Positions 39,497-48,589 of a DNA stretch of 64,000 nt are shown here, in pieces. Both the position numbers and the translations under genes were made by a program. The DNA is from Hyphomicrobiales bacterium (GTDB lineage Bacteria; Pseudomonadota; Alphaproteobacteria; Rhizobiales; Rhizobiaceae): positions 14,952-78,951 of the forward strand of contig UCCA01000032.1 in NCBI GenBank assembly GCA_900470805.1, read 5' to 3'. Every line of letters begins with the position of its first letter. Positions within the stretch are counted from its first letter, which is position 1. A model generated the notes under the pieces. The model did no database searches. It was not told where the DNA came from and saw nothing but the letters and a program-made list of their open reading frames with translations.

Positions 39497-40537
39497 ATGA
39501 AGTCTATTTTGAAGCTGATGGCCGGCGCGGCCATCCTTGTGACGGTGCATACCGCCGCCATGGCTGCCGACCTCGTTGTCGGCGTGTCCTGGTCGAATTT
39601 CCAGGAGGAGCGCTGGAAAACCGACGAAGCCGCCATCAAGGCAGCACTGGAAGCCAAGGGCGCCAAGTACATTTCCGCCGACGCTCAGTCGTCTGCCGCA
39701 AAGCAGCTGACCGACGTCGAATCGCTGATTTCCCAGGGTGCAAACGCCCTCATCATTCTTGCCCAGGACAGTGACGCTATCGGACCGGCCATCGAAAAGG
39801 CCGCCGCCGAAGGCATCCCCGTCGTCGGTTACGACCGCCTGATCGAAAACCCTGCTGCCTTCTACCTGACCTTCGACAACAAGGAAGTCGGTCGTCTGCA
39901 GGCCGAGGGCGTGTTCAAGGTGAAGCCGGAAGGCAACTACGTCTTCATCAAGGGCTCCTCCACCGATCCGAACGCCGACTTCCTGTTTGCCGGCGCCTTG
40001 GAAGTGCTCAAGCCCGCGATCGACGCAGGCAAGATCAAGAACGTCGGCGAAGCCTACACCGACGGCTGGCTGCCTGAAAACGCCCAGCGCAACATGGAAC
40101 AGTTCCTGACCGCCAACAACAACAAGGTCGATGCCGTCGTGGCCGCCAACGACGGCACCGCCGGCGGCGCCATCGCAGCACTCGACGCCCAGGGACTTGC
40201 CGGCTCCGTTCCGGTCTCCGGCCAGGACGCCGACAAGGCAGCGCTCAACCGCGTCGCCCTCGGCACCCAGACCGTATCAGTCTGGAAGGACAGCCGCGAA
40301 CTCGGCAAGCGTGCCGCCGAAATCGCGCTTGATCTCGCCGGTGGCAAGAAGATGACCGAAATCGAAGGCGTCCAGACCTTCGACGGCGGCGCCAAGAAGG
40401 TGAAGATGGAATCGGTCTTCCTGAAGCCGCTGCCGATCACCAAGGACAACCTGAACGTCGTCATCGACGCCAAGTGGATCAGCAAGGCCGAAGCCTGCCA
40501 GGGCGTCAAGGCCGGCACGACCAAGGCTTGCGATTGA
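39497..40537 (+). CDS. xylF: D-xylose-type periplasmic binding protein XylF
   Basis: A 346-residue periplasmic protein: signal peptide ending near AMAA (about 24), then the XylF pattern with DGWLPENAQRNMEQFLTANNN, VVAANDGTAGGAIAALDAQGL and VSGQDADKAALNRVALGTQT, very close to E. coli XylF. Two Cys near the C-terminus (EACQGVKAGTTKACD) could form a disulfide. GGGAGGATG precedes the start. Substrate is probably xylose, but related aldoses are possible. Confidence 0.9.
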   Translation: MKSILKLMAGAAILVTVHTAAMAADLVVGVSWSNFQEERWKTDEAAIKAALEAKGAKYISADAQSSAAKQLTDVESLISQGANALIILAQDSDAIGPAIEKAAAEGIPVVGYDRLIENPAAFYLTFDNKEVGRLQAEGVFKVKPEGNYVFIKGSSTDPNADFLFAGALEVLKPAIDAGKIKNVGEAYTDGWLPENAQRNMEQFLTANNNKVDAVVAANDGTAGGAIAALDAQGLAGSVPVSGQDADKAALNRVALGTQTVSVWKDSRELGKRAAEIALDLAGGKKMTEIEGVQTFDGGAKKVKMESVFLKPLPITKDNLNVVIDAKWISKAEACQGVKAGTTKACD

Positions 40538-40560
40538 TCGACAGCCTGACGGCATGAGAT

Positions 40561-40595
40561 CAGGCGCTGCAACGGCACGACCGCTGCAGCGCCTG
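40561..40595 (+). terminator. perfect hairpin between xylF and xylH
   Basis: Eleven-base arms (CAGGCGCTGCA and complement) around a 13-base loop, 23 bases after the xylF stop and 166 bases before xylH. No U-tract. Expected to favour binding-protein expression over the membrane parts. Confidence 0.7.
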
Positions 40596-40761
40596 ACGCC
40601 GATAAAGGCCGCCATGATCGAACCACCGCAATCGCCAGGCCGGGACAACGGCCTGACAGCAAAGGCCTGAAATCAGGGCAACACATGAAATGCGCAGCAT
40701 CGTCTCGATGCCGCGGCACGAGCGTCGGCAACGGCGGCCAACAGCAGGGAAACGGCTCCCC

Positions 40762-42105
40762 ATGACCAAAATGGCGAGGCCCGAAATGGTAAGGCCCGAA
40801 ATGGTAAAACCCACATCTTCAAGCGGCCCGAGCGTGGCGGAGAGCAATCCGATCACCCGCTTCTTCCGCGCCACAGAGATCGACACGCGCCTGCTCGGCA
40901 TGATCGGCGCGCTTGTCATCATCTGGATCGGCTTTCACATCATCACCGGCGGTCTGTTCCTGACCCCGCGCAACCTCTGGAACCTCTCGGTCCAGACGAC
41001 CGATATCGCCATCATGACCACGGGCATGGTGCTGATCATCGTCACCCGCAACATCGACCTGTCGGTCGGCTCCGTGCTCGGCCTTTGCGGCATGGTCATG
41101 GGCGTGACCCAGGCCAGAATCCTGCCGGAACTGATCGGCTTCGACAGCCCCATGACATGGGTGATCACGCTTCTGGTCGGCATCGTCGCCGGCGGCCTGA
41201 TCGGCGCCTTCCAGGGCGTCATCATCGCCTTTCTGAACGTCCCCTCCTTCATCGTCACGCTCGGCGGTCTGCTGGTCTGGCGCGGCGCCACGTGGCTGGT
41301 CACCAGCGGCCAGACGGTTGCCCCGATGAACCAGACCTTCCGGATCATGGGCGGCGGCGCGGAGGGCTCGATCGGCGCCACCTGGAGCTGGGTGGTCGGC
41401 ATCGTCGCCTGTCTGTTCGTCATCGGCAGCATCGTCAACTCGCGCCACCAGCGCAAGCGCTTCGGCTTCCCCCGCCGTCCCATCTGGGCCGAGTATTTCC
41501 TCTCCGCCCTCTCCTGCGTGCTGATCCTCGGCGCCATCTGGATCGCCAACAGCTACTATTGGCCGATCAACATCGCCAAGAAATACGCCGAGACCAACAA
41601 CATCCCCTGGCCCGAAACCGGCCTCGACATCCCCTACGGCATTGCCGTGCCGGTGCTGATCGCCATCGTCGTCGGCATCGTCATGACCTTCATCGCCACC
41701 CGCCTGCGCTTCGGCCGCTATGTCTTCGCCATCGGCGGCAATCCCGAGGCCGCCGAACTCGCCGGCATCAAGACCCGCTGGGTGACGGTGCGCATCTTCG
41801 CGCTGATGGGCATCCTTGCGGCAATCGCCGCCGCCATCTCCACCGCCCGTCTCAACGCCGCCACCAATTCCCAAGGCACGCTTGACGAACTTTATACGAT
41901 CGCTGCAGCCGTTATCGGCGGCACGTCGCTTGCGGGCGGCACCGGCACCATTGCCGGCGCCATGCTCGGCGCGCTCGTGATGCAGTCCCTCCAGTCCGGC
42001 ATGGTGCTCGCCCATGTCGACACGCCGCTGCAGAGCGTCGTCGTCGGCGCGGTGCTCGTCGTCGCCGTCTGGCTCGACACCGTCTATCGCTCGCGTGCCA
42101 AGTAA
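40762..42105 (+). CDS. xylH: sugar ABC transporter permease XylH
   Basis: A 447-residue inner-membrane permease (BPD_transp_2 family) with about ten or more hydrophobic segments; RNIDLSVGSVLGLCGMVMG and GGNPEAAELAGIKTRWVTVR are family marks. The middle loop (about 235-300) is longer than in GguB. The start is unsure: ATG 40762 has AGGGAAAC upstream, but 40690 is open, and the N-terminus holds a small tandem duplication (ARPEMVRPEMVKP). Confidence 0.9.
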   Translation: MTKMARPEMVRPEMVKPTSSSGPSVAESNPITRFFRATEIDTRLLGMIGALVIIWIGFHIITGGLFLTPRNLWNLSVQTTDIAIMTTGMVLIIVTRNIDLSVGSVLGLCGMVMGVTQARILPELIGFDSPMTWVITLLVGIVAGGLIGAFQGVIIAFLNVPSFIVTLGGLLVWRGATWLVTSGQTVAPMNQTFRIMGGGAEGSIGATWSWVVGIVACLFVIGSIVNSRHQRKRFGFPRRPIWAEYFLSALSCVLILGAIWIANSYYWPINIAKKYAETNNIPWPETGLDIPYGIAVPVLIAIVVGIVMTFIATRLRFGRYVFAIGGNPEAAELAGIKTRWVTVRIFALMGILAAIAAAISTARLNAATNSQGTLDELYTIAAAVIGGTSLAGGTGTIAGAMLGALVMQSLQSGMVLAHVDTPLQSVVVGAVLVVAVWLDTVYRSRAK

Positions 42106-42118
42106 GAGGAGTCCCGAT

Positions 42119-42934
<816 letters not shown>

Positions 42935-42970
42935 CCACGCAGGTCTAGAACCGCAATTCGGACGACAACG

Positions 42971-43005
42971 AAGTCCGCCGCTCACAAGAACGGCGGACTT
43001 TTCAT
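42971..43005 (+). terminator. terminator after xylG
   Basis: Ten-base arms AAGTCCGCCG / CGGCGGACTT with a ten-base loop, followed by a T-rich run, 36 bases after the xylG stop and before the tRNA. Confidence 0.82.
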
Positions 43006-43079
43006 TTTGGTCATTGAAGCCGGCCACAAGCTAGGCTAAGAACCCTTCATCGGACGGCGATTCAAACCGCCTCAGGCAT

Positions 43080-43156
43080 GCACCCGTAGCTCAGCTGGAT
43101 AGAGTGTTGGATTCCGATTCCAAAGGTCACAGGTTCGAATCCTGTCGGGTGCGCCA
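43080..43156 (+). tRNA. tRNA-Arg (anticodon CCG)
   Basis: A 77-base cloverleaf with encoded CCA. Acceptor arms GCACCCG (43080-43086) and CGGGTGC (43146-43152), D-arm beginning GCTCAGCTGGATAGAG, anticodon stem TTGGA/TCCAA with loop TTCCGAT giving anticodon CCG, and the T-arm ACAGGTTCGAATCCTGT. Reads the CGG codon. It marks the left edge of a region unlike its surroundings. Confidence 0.95.
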
Positions 43157-43166
43157 TTTTCTTCTC

Positions 43167-43382
43167 TGTCCGACCCGGACACATAGGTGACAATCCGTAC
43201 CTAAGACATAGGTGACAACCTCGTGCCGAACGGGTTGTCGATTGTTTGCAAAGTCCTCTGTTCGAGATCGATATATCCGAGATCATAGCGCAGGAAGCTG
43301 ACGAGCCAAATGCCGTCGTCGGTCTCCTTGAGGCCGATCCTCGAGTCTGTCATCACGGCCGAGATGTCACCTGTTCATTGAC
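43167..43382 (-). mobile_element. remnant of an IS481-type insertion sequence (transposase C-terminus and one end)
   Basis: Read leftward from about 43374 to the TAG at 43201 the frame gives TGDISAVMTDSRIGLKETDD, then GIWLVSFLRYDLGYIDLEQ and finally IDNPFGTRLSPMS, the ending typical of IS481-family transposases; an in-frame stop lies just upstream, so only the C-terminal tail is left. Beyond the stop, TGTCCGACCCGGACA resembles the element's terminal repeat, and ACATAGGTGACAA occurs twice (43181-43193, 43206-43218). The remnant starts about ten bases after the tRNA. Confidence 0.78.
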
Positions 43383-43473
43383 GTGTTACCCGTTTTCCTG
43401 AGATTGTCAGAAACGAAACTAAGGCGGTTGGTCCGAGCCTGTCGGATCGACTTTAAAAAAGTACGAGCAGCGG

Positions 43474-44607
43474 ATGAGTGCTTTGCAGACAGAGGCAGTT
43501 TTGCGCGATTGGCGGTTCGGGCCCGTTCAGGCTGAACGTCTCGTCGGGGCCCTGCTGCATCTGGAGGAGTATGCGGATGTCGATCCACAACATCCGCTGG
43601 GTGGCCCCGACGGGCTGAAGGATGTGCTGTGCCGACGGGATGGCCTGCGATGGGTCGCGGCGGCCTATTTCCCACCGACGGTGCCGTCCTTCAGCGATAT
43701 AAAGGCCAAGTTTGAAAATGACGTTGAGGGGGTTGCCAAGAATGGAGCAGAGGGATTTTGCTTTTTTGTCAACCAACGGCTTTCCATAGCAGAACGCCAG
43801 CAGCTGGAAGCGTTGTCGTCTGCTTCCGCGACCGAAATCTACCATCTTGAAAGGCTTGTCGGCTTGCTGAACGCGCCGAAAGGATGCGGGCTGCGACTGG
43901 AGTATCTTCGAATTGCGATGTCCGAGTCGGAACAATGGGCATTCTGGAATACGATGAACGCCGACATCGTGAGGCGTCTTGCTAGCAGCGAGCAACGTCG
44001 CGATCATCAAATTGACGAACTTGGCTCGAAGATCGATCTTATCCTACTTCGCACGAACGCCCTTCATGAGCGCTTGACGGCTGGCACTTCGTCGATGGAA
44101 AAAATCTTACCCAGCATTGACTTTCCGACAGCAAGTCTCACCGCGAGTGTTCTGTGTTGGATACATTCTCTGCTGACAGAAGATCTGGATGTGAGCGAGG
44201 CTGTTCGAGGGCGCTTTCGTGCTGTGCAGGTGTGGATAGGACCTGCGGGAGCGCCTGTTGATCAGGCCACGCATCTGCCGCCCGCACCTGAAAATATTCC
44301 CCATCTTGTCGACGAACTTTTGCGCTGGTGGAGAGCAAAACACGCCGATCTGCGCAGCGCTGACAAGGCGGTGATAGCGGGCGGATTGGCCGAACTTCAT
44401 CACCGGCTGCTGGCAATACATCCTTTCCTGGACGCGAACGGGCGGGTGGCGCGCTGCGTTATGGATCAGGCCGCACGCGAGCTGCTAAATCAGCGCGTAT
44501 CGGCAGAGCTGACGGCCGAGCGCTCAAGCTACTTTCAGGCGTTGCGCCAGGCCGACGCGGGCGATCTGGATCCCCTCACGAGACAAGTGCTCGCGAGCCT
44601 CGGATGA
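43474..44607 (+). CDS. Fic family protein with an uncharacterised N-terminal domain
   Basis: A 377-residue protein. The C-terminal half is a Fic domain with catalytic motif HPFLDANGRVARC (H316 to about 328), matching HPFx[D/E][A/G]NGRxxR, and the upstream GRFRAVQVWIGPAGAPVDQA flap and YxPP-like HLPPAPENIPHLVDELLRWW segment. It would transfer AMP or another nucleotide part to a protein. The first 165 residues (HPLGGPDGLKDVLC, WVAAAYFPP, IKAKFENDV, FFVNQRLS, EIYHLERLVGLLN) form a separate domain that I recall at the head of diverse bacterial proteins; it may be nuclease-like in fold. A helical linker (about 165-215) joins them. No antitoxin gene is adjacent. Confidence 0.85.
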   Translation: MSALQTEAVLRDWRFGPVQAERLVGALLHLEEYADVDPQHPLGGPDGLKDVLCRRDGLRWVAAAYFPPTVPSFSDIKAKFENDVEGVAKNGAEGFCFFVNQRLSIAERQQLEALSSASATEIYHLERLVGLLNAPKGCGLRLEYLRIAMSESEQWAFWNTMNADIVRRLASSEQRRDHQIDELGSKIDLILLRTNALHERLTAGTSSMEKILPSIDFPTASLTASVLCWIHSLLTEDLDVSEAVRGRFRAVQVWIGPAGAPVDQATHLPPAPENIPHLVDELLRWWRAKHADLRSADKAVIAGGLAELHHRLLAIHPFLDANGRVARCVMDQAARELLNQRVSAELTAERSSYFQALRQADAGDLDPLTRQVLASLG

Positions 44608-45387
44608 CAATCGCTATTTGACAGGACGTGAAGCGGCGACGGGAGCGTTTCGCACTCCAGTCAACGAACGCTCGCGGATTGCATCTGGTCCGTGGAGTGA
44701 AAGGAATCGATGAGCATCCGACCCGCCGCGAATGCCCCACCCCACACGGCAATGGACACGGCCAGTGACAAGCAGAGAGATTTCAAGCGCAAAGACAACG
44801 ATCCACACCCCGTGCATTCAATGCCAGCATTTCACCATGGCGTATATTTTTCGTTAAGATTTGCAGGTGTGGCAAGCGACATAGGCCGAGCAACCTCAAA
44901 CGCCATGTAGTTCGAACAGGCTCCGAACCGCCGATTGACTTCGATCGGTGTTGTCTCCGACAGAGGGCCCGACAGGCTGCTGCAAATCGAAATAACAATC
45001 GACGAACAGGTGAAGCAATACACTCAATAATGACTTGTATTAAGAGAATACAATTCCTAAAGTAATCTGAGAAACAACAAAACTTTCATTCGTTATTTGT
45101 GAACATTTCAATATATCCATGAGGCGATCATCCGAAATTTTAGTATTCCCTTTTTGTCCGTGCATTGCCGCCAGTCCGATATAGGCGGAATGCCGAACCG
45201 GCACCGCGGCGTGCGTCCGCGTTTTGGCAGCGACATCCGGCCCATCCCATTTCCTTTTCGAAGAGCTGTCCTCCAGCTCGGCGGGGCAATCCTAAGATTG
45301 CCGCCACTGAGAGCGCGAGCCACAACGGCGCGCCCCATGGTCGAAGGACTTCAATGCCGGGGGCAACACGACCGCTACATTGCATCG
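44608..45387. other. long intergenic region, no supported gene
   Basis: About 780 bases after the Fic gene. Short frames exist on both strands but lack ribosome binding sites, and none resembles a known family. From about 45000 to 45150 it is clearly AT-rich. This could be decayed island DNA and must hold the promoter for the gene at 45388. Confidence 0.5.
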
Positions 45388-46212
45388 ATGGCTTTGATGC
45401 GAGCTCTCCCCGTCTTCCTGCTTATGTCGTTGGCCGCCGGCGCGGCTATCGCCGAAAATATGCCCGGCAGTGCTGAAGAACGACTGCTGGGCGATCGAGA
45501 AAATTACGCATCCGGGCGATTTGGCGCCTATGCCAGCCCCTGGTCGGTCGATCTGGAAAAGAAGAAGCTACGCCAAGGCATCGACTACAACGACACGATC
45601 AAGGTCACGCCGTCGCGCTTTCCCGATGGGACCGTGATTACCTGGAAATGGCCACAGGCGCTGCCGACCGTTGCCGGCGTATACGGTTACATGCATGTCT
45701 ATCTCGGCAACTATGATGGCGGAAATCCTCCGGTCAAATCGCCGCCGACGCAAGTCAAGACATTGAAAACATTCGAGCAAAATATTTCTATAAGCTATTT
45801 GCAGGGCGACGACGACGGCTTCAATGTTCTCAACGAGTTTTGGCTGACCGAGACTGCTGGAGCGAACGACAAGAAGCTCTACGAAATTGGCTTTATGCTC
45901 CATACCAATCAGAGAACGGCGGGGAATGCGACAAAGGATGCCGAAGCTCTCGGAGCCTATCAGGATAGCCACGGCCGCGCCTGGCGTGTCGTGAGGTTTC
46001 CAGGGAACGTCCCTTACATCGTCTTCATTCCCGCGTCTGGCGAGGACTTCAACGGCTCTCTCGATATCAAGCATGCGTTGGAGCATCTGATCGGCAGGTC
46101 GGTGATCTCGGGCAATGAGTGGATAAATGGGGTGGCAGTTGGGGTCGAGCCGCATTTCGGAGGCGGCAGTATCAGCTTGGACGCCTGGGATGTTTCGTTT
46201 AGCGGCCGGTAG
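45388..46212 (+). CDS. secreted protein, possibly GH12-like endoglucanase fold
   Basis: A 274-residue exported protein with a signal peptide ending near AIAE (about 22). The body is beta-rich, with GTVITWKWP, YGYMHVYLGNYDGG, VLNEFWLTETAG, LYEIGFMLHTN and GVAVGVEPHFGGG. The E-I-x-x-M/F-L and V-E-x-x-x-G-G elements recall the two catalytic Glu strands of glycoside hydrolase family 12, though similarity is weak. Next to exopolysaccharide genes a glycan-cutting role fits. The start is uncertain (45388 or 45397); no strong ribosome binding site. Confidence 0.6.
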   Translation: MALMRALPVFLLMSLAAGAAIAENMPGSAEERLLGDRENYASGRFGAYASPWSVDLEKKKLRQGIDYNDTIKVTPSRFPDGTVITWKWPQALPTVAGVYGYMHVYLGNYDGGNPPVKSPPTQVKTLKTFEQNISISYLQGDDDGFNVLNEFWLTETAGANDKKLYEIGFMLHTNQRTAGNATKDAEALGAYQDSHGRAWRVVRFPGNVPYIVFIPASGEDFNGSLDIKHALEHLIGRSVISGNEWINGVAVGVEPHFGGGSISLDAWDVSFSGR

Positions 46213-46345
46213 CCAGGGGACGGTTACTATTGCAACCGCGGTCCAAGCGGTGACGTGGTAGGCAAATGTATATCAGACGTTCCTAGAGGACAGCGTCCCC
46301 AGGGCCGATTGGGATAGCAAGACACAGATGTAGCAGGAGCATGAC

Positions 46346-47482
46346 GTGCATCTCCCAAAGACTGACAGATCAACGCCTATTCGTGTCGGATTTTTCGTCA
46401 CCCATTCCGATCCCGGGGGCGTCCAGCAGTTGTGGGCAAATCTCAGTCGGGAATTCGCCAATTCGGGTTCCAGCTCCAGCCTGTTTGCGCTCTACCCCTA
46501 TCAAGACTCCGATACCGATGCCGGCCTTCCCTTCGACTATGTCTCGACGAAACGGCCGAAGGGTCCCCTCTCGATCGCGGCTCTGTTTTTCCATCTCGTT
46601 CAGCTCCTCAAGCGAAAACAGTATGACGTTGTCTTTACCGCCATGCCGGCTGCCAATGTGCTCGTCCCCCTCGCCCGGGCGCTGGCGGGCGCCCGCACAA
46701 GAATAATCACCTCGCATCACACGCCGGCGGATACATATAGCGCGAAACTGCGGAAGCTTGATTTCCTCCTCGGAAGAACGCGATTGATTGAGCGCATCGT
46801 CGCTGTCTCGAAGTCGGTGTCGAACTCACTGGCATCAACATCGGCAACGTACCGTTCGAAAATAGAAATCATCCACAACGCACTTCCTGAGGATGTAGAA
46901 CAGCGATTGCGGGTGGTTGCGGCGAAGCGCGACTGGTCGCTGCGCACCCGCACGGTTATTGCGACTGGACGGCTGGCCGAGCAGAAGAATTATCCCGTTA
47001 TCATCAGGACGGCACGCCACCTGCCGGATGTGTCCTTTGTCATCGTCGGAAGCGGGCCCGAAGAAACGAATCTAAGAAACATGGCCATGTCCTATGGGGT
47101 CGGCCACTCGGTCTCCTTTCTCGGTCAAAAGACCCGTGCGGAGACACTGGATCTCTTGGCGGGATCCGACATCTTCTTTCAACCGAGTTTGTTTGAGGGC
47201 CACAGTCTCGCACTACTCGAGGCGGCGAAGCTTGGCGTCCCGATCGTGGTGTCCGATGTACCGGTACAGGTCGAGGGTGTGTCTCTGAAGAATGGCGAGC
47301 TCTGCGGCCGGGTCGCGTCTCTCCACGACGATAAAGCATTCGCGCAAATCATACGGGAACTTTTGGAAAATGAAGAAGCATTCGCGGCGGCACGTGAAGG
47401 AGCGGCCGCGCTTGGGAACGCTTCGACTTTCAGCAACATGTATAGCGCATATCAAACGCTGGCGCTGAAGGCAGCTCTTTGA
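46346..47482 (+). CDS. family 4 glycosyltransferase
   Basis: A 378-residue GT-B transferase. The N-terminal GFFVTHSDPGGVQQLW binds acceptor; the C-terminal half has VIATGRLAEQKNYPVIIRT and SLFEGHSLALLEAAKLGVPI, the E-x7-E motif that binds the sugar nucleotide. The start is GTG at 46346 with CAGGAG eight bases upstream. It leads the polysaccharide cluster and is followed 43 bases later by a family 2 transferase. Confidence 0.88.
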   Translation: MHLPKTDRSTPIRVGFFVTHSDPGGVQQLWANLSREFANSGSSSSLFALYPYQDSDTDAGLPFDYVSTKRPKGPLSIAALFFHLVQLLKRKQYDVVFTAMPAANVLVPLARALAGARTRIITSHHTPADTYSAKLRKLDFLLGRTRLIERIVAVSKSVSNSLASTSATYRSKIEIIHNALPEDVEQRLRVVAAKRDWSLRTRTVIATGRLAEQKNYPVIIRTARHLPDVSFVIVGSGPEETNLRNMAMSYGVGHSVSFLGQKTRAETLDLLAGSDIFFQPSLFEGHSLALLEAAKLGVPIVVSDVPVQVEGVSLKNGELCGRVASLHDDKAFAQIIRELLENEEAFAAAREGAAALGNASTFSNMYSAYQTLALKAAL

Positions 47483-47525
47483 TTTTATCCTTGATAGCGT
47501 GAGCCGAAAACGGCCGAGAGGTTAC

Positions 47526-48551
47526 ATGGAACGTTCGACAGTCGGAGTGCATAAAGTTGTCGTCGGCATAAAGGCGCTGAACGAGGAAAAACACATCGAA
47601 ACAGCAATCGTGAGTGCTTTGGGCGCGATCGATGTTCTCTTGAAGAGCCGACCGGAATTCAACGCCTGCGTGATACTGGCCGATAGCGGATCGGTCGATC
47701 AAACCCTGGCGATAGCGCGACGGTTTCCGATAAAGATAACGCAGTTTACGAATCTGACCGAGCGCAGCTGCGGCGCAGGCGCGCAACTCGCGTTTCAACA
47801 TGCGTTTGAAAATGGTGAGACCGGCTACTTTTATCTGCTGGATGGCGACATGGTGTTGGCGCCAGACTTTCTGTTGCGAGGCATCGAATTTCTGGAGATG
47901 CATCCCGACACCGCTGCCGTTGGCGGCATAGTGAACGAACGCGTCACCGAGGCCGAAGAATTCGAGATACGAGCTCAGAAGCAACGAGAGGCGCGGTCGG
48001 GGCTTGTCGACAGGTTGGACTGCGGAGGTCTCTATCGTAGCGATGCCATCAAGCAGGTCAACTATTTCGCTGATCGCAACCTGCATGCGTTCGAGGAATT
48101 TGATCTTGGTGCCCGATTATCAAGCGCCGGCTGGAAATTGCAGCGGGTCCCGTGGGATGCGGTGGACCACTACGGTCATGCCACAGGCGGCTACAGGTTG
48201 ATGCTGAAGCGCCTCCGTTCAGGCTACACGAGTGGATGCGGCGAGGTATTGCGCGGGGCGATAGGCAACCCTCATCTCTCAATCGTGTTGCGCAAGCTTA
48301 GCCACGTTCGCCACAGCGCTGCGGTGTTCATCTGGTGGGCTGCATTGATTTGCGCCGCACTCTATTCCCCGGTGCTGATTGTAGCGTTGATTGTATTGCC
48401 TTTGGCATTTTTGACCTGGAGACGTCGTAGCCTAAACCTTGGCACCTTCTCCCTCGTTTCGTGGAACGCGATTGCTTTTGGACTGATCTCCGGTTTCTTT
48501 CGCGGGCGCGTCAATCCAACGACGCCAATAGCGTCAACCTCCATCCAGTAA
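47526..48551 (+). CDS. family 2 glycosyltransferase with C-terminal membrane segments
   Basis: A 341-residue GT-A transferase: KVVVGIKALNEEKHIETAIV start, LADSGSVDQTL, the D-G-D metal motif in YLLDGDMVLAPDF (about 122) and the acceptor-base FEEFDLGARLSSAGW. Two hydrophobic segments near the C-terminus (about 265-305) anchor it to the inner membrane. GAGAGG precedes ATG 47526; the frame opens at 47499. Likely extends a lipid-linked repeat unit. Confidence 0.87.
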   Translation: MERSTVGVHKVVVGIKALNEEKHIETAIVSALGAIDVLLKSRPEFNACVILADSGSVDQTLAIARRFPIKITQFTNLTERSCGAGAQLAFQHAFENGETGYFYLLDGDMVLAPDFLLRGIEFLEMHPDTAAVGGIVNERVTEAEEFEIRAQKQREARSGLVDRLDCGGLYRSDAIKQVNYFADRNLHAFEEFDLGARLSSAGWKLQRVPWDAVDHYGHATGGYRLMLKRLRSGYTSGCGEVLRGAIGNPHLSIVLRKLSHVRHSAAVFIWWAALICAALYSPVLIVALIVLPLAFLTWRRRSLNLGTFSLVSWNAIAFGLISGFFRGRVNPTTPIASTSIQ

Positions 48552-48589
48552 CCCCATACGGCTCTCGTTCATCGGCTCGCCGATCCTGC

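Noticed and set aside
44614..44817. Leftward open frame with a hydrophobic start
   Set aside because: No ribosome binding site, poor codon pattern, no family likeness; lies in a long empty stretch.
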